DNA of 64,000 nucleotides from Actinomycetospora sp. TBRC 11914 (GTDB lineage: Bacteria > Actinomycetota > Actinomycetes > Mycobacteriales > Pseudonocardiaceae). Position 1 is the first letter of the stretch; each line of letters opens with the position of its first letter. Of the stretch, positions 25,767 through 32,267 are shown one piece after another. The notes below the pieces were generated by a model. It was not told the origin of the DNA. It saw nothing but the letters and a program-made list of their open reading frames with translations, and did not search any database. The stretch is from the NCBI RefSeq assembly GCF_012933465.1, contig NZ_JABBND010000015.1, positions 1 to 64,000 of the forward strand, read 5' to 3'. A program made the position numbers and the translations under genes.

Positions 25767-26564
25767 TCACCGTTGGTGGGCGGGGCACCAGAACGTGGTC
25801 CGGCCGCCGACGGTGGCGCGGCACAGCTCGGCGTCGTCGCGGGGACAGCGGCCGCCCGGCCGGCGGTGCGGGACCAGGGGCAGGGTGTGCACGCCGCCGT
25901 CGTGCAGGGCGTCGTCGACGGTCGAGCGCACGGTGCGGTGGAGTCGCCGGCGCTCGGCCGGGGTCAGACCGTCGACGGGACGGCCCGGGACGAGCCCGGC
26001 GCGCCAGAGGATCTCGTCGGCGAGCAGGTTGCCGATCCCGGCCACCACGTGCTGGTCGAGCAGCCGGGCCTTGACCGGGGCCCGGCTCCACCCCAGGCGC
26101 TCCCCGAACTCCGCCGCGGTGACCAGGGCGGCGTCCGGGCCGAGCGCGTCGAGCGGCGGGTCGAGCCGGATGCGCCCGAGCCGGCGGGGGTCGACGAGGT
26201 GCAGCACGCCGCCGTCGGCGAAGTCGAGCGAGAACCGCGAGAACCGGAAGTCGCCGGGCTGCCGGCCGAACTCCCAGTGGTCCCCGCCGTCGACCTCCCG
26301 GCCGTCCGCATCGGCGATGACGATCTTGCCCGACATGCCGAGGTGGATGCCGAGCACCGGCCCGCCCGGGGTGTCGCACCACAGCGTCTTGCCCCGGCGG
26401 TGCGCGGCCGTCAGCTCGGTGCCGACGAGCGCGAGGGCGATCTCCCCCGGCGGATGCGGCCGGCAGACCCAGCCGTCGGTGTCGTCCGCGGCGACGATGC
26501 GCCGGCCCAGCGCCGAGCGCTCGAGGACGCTGCGGGCGGACTCGACCTCGGGCAGCTCGGGCAT
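25767..26564 (-). CDS. Fpg/Nei-family DNA glycosylase
   Basis: The 265-residue enzyme starts MPELPEVESARSVL, so the catalytic Pro2 and Glu3 are present. It also has the H2TH region (DQHVVAGIGNLLADEILW) and a C-terminal finger (GGRTTFWCPAHQ). It removes oxidised bases and nicks the strand by beta/delta elimination. The finger is atypical: the first pair reads CPRDD rather than CxxC and the last CPAH, so zinc binding may use Asp or His or be lost. CAGGA lies eight bases before the ATG. It diverges from an alkB gene, making a compact DNA-repair pair. Confidence 0.85.
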   Translation of the reverse strand: MPELPEVESARSVLERSALGRRIVAADDTDGWVCRPHPPGEIALALVGTELTAAHRRGKTLWCDTPGGPVLGIHLGMSGKIVIADADGREVDGGDHWEFGRQPGDFRFSRFSLDFADGGVLHLVDPRRLGRIRLDPPLDALGPDAALVTAAEFGERLGWSRAPVKARLLDQHVVAGIGNLLADEILWRAGLVPGRPVDGLTPAERRRLHRTVRSTVDDALHDGGVHTLPLVPHRRPGGRCPRDDAELCRATVGGRTTFWCPAHQR

Positions 26565-26659
26565 CACGGTCATCCTGCCGCGCGTCCCCGCGGGTCCGGC
26601 CGGGTCGGCGGGAAAGCGCGCAGGTTCGGCGGTCCGCCACCTCCTCGCTGTCGGACCCC

Positions 26660-26688
26660 GGTGCCAGTCTCGGAGGCACCAGCGAGAC
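26660..26688 (+). promoter_or_regulatory. Interleaved inverted repeats in the alkB leader
   Basis: GGTGCC (26660), GTCTCG (26667), GGCACC (26675) and CGAGAC (26683) occur in that order, so the two dyads interlock. As RNA this is the topology of a small H-type pseudoknot directly before the GAGAGG ribosome-binding site. As DNA it could be overlapping operators in the 142-bp divergent repair-gene promoter. Confidence 0.45.
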
Positions 26689-26706
26689 CGGTACGAGAGG
26701 ACCACC

Positions 26707-27396
26707 GTGGTCGACAGCCGCCAGACCGCCCGCGCCGCGACCTTCCGCGCACGCCCGACCCTCATCGGTGTGAGCGTGCCGATCCCGCGCCAGGACAGCC
26801 TGCTCGACCTGCTCGACGACGGCGAGCCGGCGGTCGACGAAGCGTTCGCCGACGCCGAGCGGGTCGAGCTCGACGAGACCTCGTGGCTCGAGCACGTCCA
26901 CGGCTGGCTGCGCGGCAGCCGGCGCGTCCTCGACGACGTCCTGGCGCTCGCGCCGTTCGAGCAGCGCTCGCGATGGATGTACTCCCGGAAGGTGGTCGAG
27001 CCGCGGCTGACCGCGGAGTACCCCGACGTCGACGACGCGCCCCTGCCGGTGCTGCGGACGGTGGCCGCGGCGCTCACCGCCCACTACGGGGTGCCGTACC
27101 GCTCGCTGTGGATCAACCTGTACCGCGACCACCACGACTCCACGAGCTGGCACGGCGACACCGTCGGCAAGGTGCAGGAGACCAGCACCGTGCCCGTGCT
27201 CAGCCTCGGCGCCACCCGACGGTTCCTGATCAAGCCCGCGGCGGGCGGCCGGAGCACGTCGCTCGCCGTCGAGTCGGGCGACCTGATCGTCATGGGCGGC
27301 CGCGCCCAGCGGGACTGGCGGCACGCGGTCCCCAAGCAGGCCACCCCGGCCGGGCCCCGGATCAGCATCAACTTCGCGCCCGGCGAGGCAGGGTGA
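26707..27396 (+). CDS. alkB: AlkB-type alpha-ketoglutarate-dependent dioxygenase
   Basis: The 229-residue protein has the Fe(II) triad His149/Asp151 (SWHGDTVG) and His206 (WRHAVPK), the 2-oxoglutarate-binding Arg218 in RISINF and NLYRDHHDS before the iron site, matching AlkB. The enzyme reverses 1-methyladenine and 3-methylcytosine damage by oxidative demethylation. The GTG start has GAGAGG six bases upstream. It is divergent from the Fpg/Nei glycosylase, suggesting shared damage-responsive control, though no SOS box or Ada-type operator is visible. Confidence 0.9.
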   Translation: MVDSRQTARAATFRARPTLIGVSVPIPRQDSLLDLLDDGEPAVDEAFADAERVELDETSWLEHVHGWLRGSRRVLDDVLALAPFEQRSRWMYSRKVVEPRLTAEYPDVDDAPLPVLRTVAAALTAHYGVPYRSLWINLYRDHHDSTSWHGDTVGKVQETSTVPVLSLGATRRFLIKPAAGGRSTSLAVESGDLIVMGGRAQRDWRHAVPKQATPAGPRISINFAPGEAG

Positions 27397-27436
27397 CCCT
27401 TCCTGACGGGGCCGTCCGGTAGCCGGCCGGCCCGCG

Positions 27437-27709
27437 TCAGGCGGTCCGCGGCTCGGCGTGCTCGGCCGGCCCGCCGCACGCCGCGACGAGGTCGGTCAGC
27501 GGGAGGGCCAGCTCGTCGGCGAGCGCGGCGACGGTGAAGAACGCCGGCGTCGGCACCCGCCCCGACTCGATCTTGCGCAGCGTCTCCACCGACATCCCGA
27601 CCGCACCGGCGACGGAGGCCATGCTCCGCGGCCCCCGCGCCTCGCGCAGGACCTCGCCGAGGCGCCGGCCGCGTTCGCGCTCCTCGGGAGTCAGCGGCAC
27701 TCGCACCAT
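27437..27709 (-). CDS. XRE-family helix-turn-helix regulator
   Basis: The 90-residue protein is a lone HTH domain: LGEVLREARGPRSMASVAGA, then VGMSVETLRKIESGRVPTPA and a short hydrophobic C-terminal helix (FFTVAALADELALPLTDLV). It is divergent from methionine aminopeptidase, with the start codons only 48 bases apart and a 22-base palindrome between them. There is no clear ribosome-binding site, so the transcript may be leaderless or nearly so. Autoregulation and control of map are inferred from the arrangement. Confidence 0.8.
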   Translation of the reverse strand: MVRVPLTPEERERGRRLGEVLREARGPRSMASVAGAVGMSVETLRKIESGRVPTPAFFTVAALADELALPLTDLVAACGGPAEHAEPRTA

Positions 27710-27716
27710 GGGCGTG

Positions 27717-27738
27717 ATAGTAATACCGGTATAACTAT
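27717..27738. promoter_or_regulatory. 22-bp AT-rich palindrome between XRE regulator and map
   Basis: ATAGTAATACCGGTATAACTAT is palindromic except for one base pair per arm. It is the most A/T-rich stretch nearby. Both strands offer a -10-like TATAAC or TATTAC hexamer, so an XRE dimer bound here would cover both divergent promoters. Confidence 0.7.
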
Positions 27739-27757
27739 CCCGACCAGGAGTGGCGCG

Positions 27758-28546
27758 ATGATCGAACTCAAGACCCCCGCGGAGATCGAGCGGATGCACG
27801 TGGCCGGCCGTTTCGTGGCCCAGGTGCTCGCCGAGCTCGGGGACCGCGCGCGGGTCGGCGTCAACCTGCTCGAGCTGGAGCAGCACGCCCGCCGCATGAT
27901 CCGCGACCGGGGCGCGGAATCCTGCTACTGGGACTACTCCCCGTCCTTCGGCCGCGGCCCCTTCCGCAACGTCGTCTGCCTGTCGGTCAACGACGCCGTC
28001 CTGCACGGCCTCCCCCACGACTACGTGCTGCGCGACGGGGACGTGCTGAGCATGGACCTCGCGCTCGGGATCGACGGCTGGGTCGCCGACTCCGCGCGGA
28101 CCGTCATCGTCGGCGAGGCGGCCGAGGAGGACGTACGGCTCGTGCGGGCCGGCGAGGAGGCGCTCGCGGCCGCCATCGCGGCGGCGCAGCCGGGAGGCCG
28201 GCTCGGGGACATCTCGGCCGCGATCGGTGCGGTCGCCGCCCGCCACGGCTACCCGGTCAACCTCGAGTTCGGCGGGCACGGGCTCGGCCGCACCATGCAC
28301 GAGGAGCCGCACGTCGCGAACGACGGCCGCGCCGGCCGCGGGATGCGCCTGCGCCCGGGCCTGACCCTGGCGCTCGAGCCGTGGTTCGCGCGCACCACCG
28401 GCAGGATCGTCTACGACCCGGACGGCTGGACCATCCGCTCGGCCGACGGCTCGCGGACCACGCACTCCGAGCACACCGTCGCCATCACCGACGACGGTCC
28501 CGAGGTCCTGACGCTGCAGCCGAGCTTCCAGCCCTCGTCGAGCTGA
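27758..28546 (+). CDS. map: Type I methionine aminopeptidase
   Basis: The 262-residue enzyme has all five metal ligands: Asp100 (SMDLALG), Asp111 (VADSART), His174 (GGHGLGRTMHEEP), Glu207 (LALEPWF) and Glu238 (SEHTVAI), plus His83 near the substrate. It removes the initiator methionine from nascent proteins. AGGAG lies seven bases before the ATG. It is not next to secY/adk as the housekeeping map usually is, so it is probably a second, specifically regulated copy, controlled by the divergent XRE protein. Confidence 0.92.
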   Translation: MIELKTPAEIERMHVAGRFVAQVLAELGDRARVGVNLLELEQHARRMIRDRGAESCYWDYSPSFGRGPFRNVVCLSVNDAVLHGLPHDYVLRDGDVLSMDLALGIDGWVADSARTVIVGEAAEEDVRLVRAGEEALAAAIAAAQPGGRLGDISAAIGAVAARHGYPVNLEFGGHGLGRTMHEEPHVANDGRAGRGMRLRPGLTLALEPWFARTTGRIVYDPDGWTIRSADGSRTTHSEHTVAITDDGPEVLTLQPSFQPSSS

Positions 28547-28648
28547 GCCCCGGCCGACCGTGTCCACATCGTCCCCCGGGTCCGGCTGCGGCCGTGACCG
28601 CCCGGGACCACGCTGCCCCTCTGACTGCGCACAGCCGTGGAGGTCGCC

Positions 28649-29155
28649 GTGGCTGCTCCCGCTGCTCCCTTCGCGGTCGCGGCCGGCGAGGGCACGGCGC
28701 TGCGGACGCCCACGGCGTCGACGGTCACGATCAAGGCCGCGACAGGGCAGACCAACGGCAGCATGACGGTGCTCGAGCTGGCCATCCTGCCGGGGGACGG
28801 GCCGGGGCTGCACACGCACGTGCGCGAGGACGAGCTCTGGTGGGTCCTCGACGGTGAGTTCCGGTTCCGGTTGGGCGACGACGTGGTGAGCGAGTCGCGC
28901 GGCGGGATGGCGTTCGGCGCGAGAGGCGTGCCGCACACGTTCCAGAACGTCGGCGAGGGAGAGGGCCGCCTGCTCGTCGTCACGACCCCGTCCGGGCTCG
29001 AGCGGTTCTTCCAGCAGTACGCCGAGCACTCCGGCCCGGTCGACCCTGCGATGCTGCACGCGCTCGGCGAAGCCCACGGGGTCGAGTTCGTGGGGCCGCC
29101 GTTGTCGGTCTCCGATCCCGGCGGCACCGTGCTGTCCGAGGGGCGTCCACGGTGA
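28649..29155 (+). CDS. Cupin-domain protein
   Basis: The 168-residue protein has a single cupin barrel with motif 1 (GLHTHVREDELWWVLDGEFRF) and motif 2 (GGMAFGARGVPHTFQNVG), so a His/His/Glu/His metal site is present. A C-terminal helical tail (FFQQYAEHSGPVD) resembles quercetinase-like cupins. GTG at this position has GGAGG five bases upstream; a GTG four codons earlier is less well placed. The stop overlaps the next start (GTGA), so translation is coupled with the VOC gene. The substrate is unknown. Confidence 0.75.
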   Translation: MAAPAAPFAVAAGEGTALRTPTASTVTIKAATGQTNGSMTVLELAILPGDGPGLHTHVREDELWWVLDGEFRFRLGDDVVSESRGGMAFGARGVPHTFQNVGEGEGRLLVVTTPSGLERFFQQYAEHSGPVDPAMLHALGEAHGVEFVGPPLSVSDPGGTVLSEGRPR

Positions 29156-29586
29156 GCGTCCGCGCTGATGTCGGCTCGCAGGAGCGGGCGGGCTCTCCCG
29201 GTCCCGTCACCCACGTCCGCCTGGCCCGCCCGTGCGTCGATCTCCCGGCCGTCGAGCGCTTCTACACAGCGGGGCTCGGGCTCTCGGTGCTCCTGCGCGT
29301 CAGTCCTCCCGAGGTCCCGCCCCCGGGACTGGCGATGCTGGGCTGGCCTGGGGCGGCGTGGCACCTCGAGCTGGTCGGCTACGGCACGCCGCCGCAGCCG
29401 ACGGTCGACGACCTCCTCGTGCTCTACCTCGGCGACGCCGTGCCCGCGGAACTCCTCGACCGCCTCGTCGCGGCGGGCGGCCGGCGCGTCACGGCCCACG
29501 ACCCGTACTGGGAGGAGTGGGGCGTCACCGTCGAGGATCCGGACGGCTACCGGCTCGTGCTCAGCACGCGGCGGTGGCCGGAGTGA
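29152..29586 (+). CDS. VOC (glyoxalase/bleomycin-resistance) superfamily protein
   Basis: The 144-residue protein carries two betaalphabetabetabeta modules: VRLARPCVDLPAVERFYTAG with WHLELVGY, then LLVLYLGDAVPAELLDRLVA with VTVEDPDGYRLVLST. The EDPDGY turn is the standard VOC signature. It is coupled by 4-base GTGA overlaps to both the cupin gene before it and the TIGR01777 gene after it. The three proteins are likely made in fixed ratio for a shared, unidentified function, perhaps detoxification. Confidence 0.85.
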   Translation: MSVRADVGSQERAGSPGPVTHVRLARPCVDLPAVERFYTAGLGLSVLLRVSPPEVPPPGLAMLGWPGAAWHLELVGYGTPPQPTVDDLLVLYLGDAVPAELLDRLVAAGGRRVTAHDPYWEEWGVTVEDPDGYRLVLSTRRWPE

Positions 29587-30509
29587 CGTCGGTGCCCGAC
29601 CCGGGTCGGGTCGTCGTCACCGGCGCCCACGGCTGGATCGGCGACCGGGTCGGCGCCGCGCTGCAGGAGCGCGGCTGGGCGGTGGTGGGCGTCTCGCGCA
29701 CTCCGTCGAAGGCGGGCTCCCACCGGCCGGGGTGGACCTGGGTCGGGACGGGTCCCGAGCTCGACGACGCCGTGGCCGAGGCGGGCGCGGTCGTCAACCT
29801 CGCGGGCCGCAACGTGTTCGAGCAGCGGTGGACGCCCGAGTACGTCGAGACGATGCGACGCAGCCGGGTCGACCTCACGCGACGTGTCGCGGCGGCGCTC
29901 GGACGACACGCGGGAACCGCGGTGCTCGTCAGCGCCAGCGGCTTCACCGTGTGCGGCGACGCCGGCGAGACGGAGCTGCCGGACGACACCCCGGCGTCGC
30001 GCGACCTCGTCCTCGGCGACGTCTACGCGGACTGGGAGGAGGCCGCCCTCGAGGCCCCGGCGTCGGTCCGGGTGGTGGTCGCCCGCCTCGGTGTCGTCCT
30101 CGGCCCGGACCACGGCGCCTTCGACTTCTTCCGCCGGCCCTTCCTCACCGGACGGGGCAGCGTGCTGGGACCCGGCGACCAGTGGGTGCCGTGGATCCAC
30201 GTCGACGACGTGGTCGGGCTGCTCCTCGCAGGCCTCGAGGACGAGCGGTACCGCGGCGTCGTCCACGTCGTCGCCCCCGACCCGGTCCGCCACCGCGAGC
30301 TGGCCGCGGAGCTGGCCGCCTCCGCCGGCGCCGCGGTCGGGGACGTCGAGCCCGTCGCGTCGGTCCGGGCGCGGCTCGGTCCCGCGGCCGAGATGCTGGT
30401 GACCAGCCAGCGGATGGTCCCGCGTCGTGCCCTCGAGCACGGCTACCGCTTCCGCCACCCCCGTCTCGACGGGGCGGTCGCCGACCTCGTCGTCCGCGAC
30501 CGGGCGTGA
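29583..30509 (+). CDS. TIGR01777-family NAD-dependent epimerase-like protein (YfcH-type SDR)
   Basis: The 308-residue extended SDR has VVVTGAHGWIGDRVGAALQ at the N-terminus, VVNLAGRNVFEQRWT and SASGFTVCGD (in place of the SSVAVYG motif). The C-terminal block WIHVDDVVGLLLAGLED and RAMVP-like helices typify TIGR01777 proteins. The function of this family is unknown beyond a putative nucleotide-sugar epimerase fold, sometimes tied to cell division (SulA-like naming). The GTG overlaps the VOC stop; a GTG three codons on is possible. It ends 18 bases from the convergent etfA. Confidence 0.8.
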   Translation: MTSVPDPGRVVVTGAHGWIGDRVGAALQERGWAVVGVSRTPSKAGSHRPGWTWVGTGPELDDAVAEAGAVVNLAGRNVFEQRWTPEYVETMRRSRVDLTRRVAAALGRHAGTAVLVSASGFTVCGDAGETELPDDTPASRDLVLGDVYADWEEAALEAPASVRVVVARLGVVLGPDHGAFDFFRRPFLTGRGSVLGPGDQWVPWIHVDDVVGLLLAGLEDERYRGVVHVVAPDPVRHRELAAELAASAGAAVGDVEPVASVRARLGPAAEMLVTSQRMVPRRALEHGYRFRHPRLDGAVADLVVRDRA

Positions 30510-30527
30510 CCCCTCGGGCGTCACCGA

Positions 30528-31505
30528 TCACCGGCGTCGGGAGCGCTCCCGGATCTCGGCCACGACGGCGGGCAGCACCGTGTGGACGTCCCCGATCACC
30601 GCCCACGTCGCGCGCGTGACCATCGGCGCCTCGGGGTCGGTGTTCACGGCGAGGATCGAGCGGGCGTTCATGCACCCCACCCAGTGCTGCGTGGCGCCGC
30701 TGATGCCGCAGGCCACGTAGAGGTCCGGGCTGATCCGCGTCCCGGTGAGCCCGACCTGGTCGGAGTGCGGGCGCCACCCGTTGTTGGTGGCGACCCGCGA
30801 GCAGCCGACGACGCCGCCCACCAGCCCGGCCAGCTCCTCGAGGACCGCGTAGCCCCCGGCGCTGCCGACACCCCGCCCGCCGGCGACCACCACCGGCGCG
30901 GTCGCCAGCGACATCCCGGCCGAGCGCTCCCGGCGCTCGACGAGGGTCGCGTGCGGCAGCGTCGTATCGAGCTCCGGGACGACGACGTCGACGGTCACCT
31001 CGGCCGCGGCGGCGGTCTCGCTCGGAGCCGGGCCGCCGGGGCGCAGCGTGCAGAAGCGGACGGGCCCGGCGAGCACCGCGTCCTCGAGGAGGATCCCGCC
31101 CGACCGTTCCCGGGTGACCTCCCACGCGTCGTCGCCCGGCCGGACCTCGGTGCACGCTGTCGCCAGCGGCGCACCGACCATCGTGGCGGCCCACGCCATC
31201 GCGTCCGTGACGCCGGGCTCGTCCGCCCCGAGCACCGCCGCGGGCGCCAGCGTGGCCACCAGTCCGGCGAGGGCCTCGCCGAGGCGGGCGGGCCCGCCGC
31301 CGTCGAGCAGCTCGTGCGCCAGCAGGTGCAGCCGGCCCACGCCCTGCTTGGCGAGGTCGTCCGGCAGGTCGCCGGCCTCCCCGACCGCCACCGCCGCGAC
31401 GGCCACGCCGAGCCGCTCGGCGAGCTCCCGAGCGGTGCCGAGCACCTCGCCGGACGCCGCGGAGAGCGAGCCCCGTCCGTCGCGTTCGACCACCGCGAGC
31501 ACCAT
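30528..31505 (-). CDS. etfA: Electron transfer flavoprotein alpha subunit
   Basis: The 325-residue protein has the C-terminal FAD-binding domain typical of EtfA/FixB: GGRGVGSAGGYAVLEELAGL, GCSRVATNNGW, QVGLTGTRISPDLYVACGIS, GATQHWVG and AVNTDPEAP. It accepts electrons from flavoprotein dehydrogenases with EtfB and passes them to the quinone pool. Its ATG overlaps the etfB stop (TGATG), ensuring coupled translation. Placement behind a dimethylglycine-dehydrogenase-like gene indicates a dedicated ETF for that enzyme rather than for fatty-acid oxidation. Confidence 0.9.
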   Translation of the reverse strand: MVLAVVERDGRGSLSAASGEVLGTARELAERLGVAVAAVAVGEAGDLPDDLAKQGVGRLHLLAHELLDGGGPARLGEALAGLVATLAPAAVLGADEPGVTDAMAWAATMVGAPLATACTEVRPGDDAWEVTRERSGGILLEDAVLAGPVRFCTLRPGGPAPSETAAAAEVTVDVVVPELDTTLPHATLVERRERSAGMSLATAPVVVAGGRGVGSAGGYAVLEELAGLVGGVVGCSRVATNNGWRPHSDQVGLTGTRISPDLYVACGISGATQHWVGCMNARSILAVNTDPEAPMVTRATWAVIGDVHTVLPAVVAEIRERSRRR

Positions 31506-32260
31506 CAGCGCACCACCCCCAGGTCGGCGAGCACGTCCACCACCGCGGGCGCGGCCTCGGCCCCGCGGCCCAGCACGATCGTCTCCGCGCGGGCCTCCGG
31601 CCGGTGCCGCAGGCGCCGTGTGCGCAGGCCGCCCGCGGGCGGCGCGGCCGGGAGCACCCGGATCGGGGCCTTCTTCGCCCGCAGCCGCCCCTTGATGGTC
31701 GGGTAGCGCGGGAGGTTCAGCCCCTCCAGCACCGTGACGACGGCGGGCAGCGGCGCCTCGTGCACCTCCACGCCGCCGCCGACCTCGCGGCGCAGCGACA
31801 CGTGGCCCGGTCCGGGGTCGATGCCCTTGACCCCGCCGACCACGGGCCGGCGCAGCGCGCACGCCACCCGGAGCCCGACCTGGGCGTGCCCGGCGTCGGC
31901 GGAGGCGGCCCCGAACAGGACGAGGTCGTACGGCGGGAGGTCGCGCAGCGCGCCGGTGATCGCCGCGGCGGTCGCCTCCGGGTCGCCGTCCGCCGCCGCC
32001 GCGTCGACCCGCACGGCGTGGTCGGCACCCATCGACATCGCGTACCGCAGCTGCTCCTCGGTCTCCGGCGCGCCGACGGTCAGCACGCCGGCCGAGCCGC
32101 CGGTGCGCTCGGCGATGCGCACCGCCTCCTCGACCGCGCACTCCTCGTGTGGCCCGATGGTGAAACCGAGGTGGCGGGTGTCGACGGCGAGGCCGTCCGC
32201 CGTCAGCAGGATCTCCGCGCCCACCGCGGGCACGCGCTTGACGCACACCAGGACGTCCAC
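31505..32260 (-). CDS. etfB: Electron transfer flavoprotein beta subunit
   Basis: The 251-residue protein starts VDVLVCVKRVPAVGAEIL and has GPHEECAVEEAVRIAE, SMGADHAVRV, the GAASADAGHAQVG nucleotide region and the recognition-loop area LNLPRYPTIKGRLRAKK that docks partner dehydrogenases. The GTG start follows the stop of the dehydrogenase gene by only 7 bases with a weak ribosome-binding site, so coupling is likely. The long Arg-rich C-terminus (GLRTRRLRHRP) is normal for actinobacterial members. Confidence 0.9.
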   Translation of the reverse strand: MDVLVCVKRVPAVGAEILLTADGLAVDTRHLGFTIGPHEECAVEEAVRIAERTGGSAGVLTVGAPETEEQLRYAMSMGADHAVRVDAAAADGDPEATAAAITGALRDLPPYDLVLFGAASADAGHAQVGLRVACALRRPVVGGVKGIDPGPGHVSLRREVGGGVEVHEAPLPAVVTVLEGLNLPRYPTIKGRLRAKKAPIRVLPAAPPAGGLRTRRLRHRPEARAETIVLGRGAEAAPAVVDVLADLGVVR

Positions 32261-32267
32261 GTCGTCA

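Noticed and set aside
26565..26706. SOS box or Ada operator between the repair genes
   Set aside because: No LexA-type or Ada-type consensus is visible in the gap.
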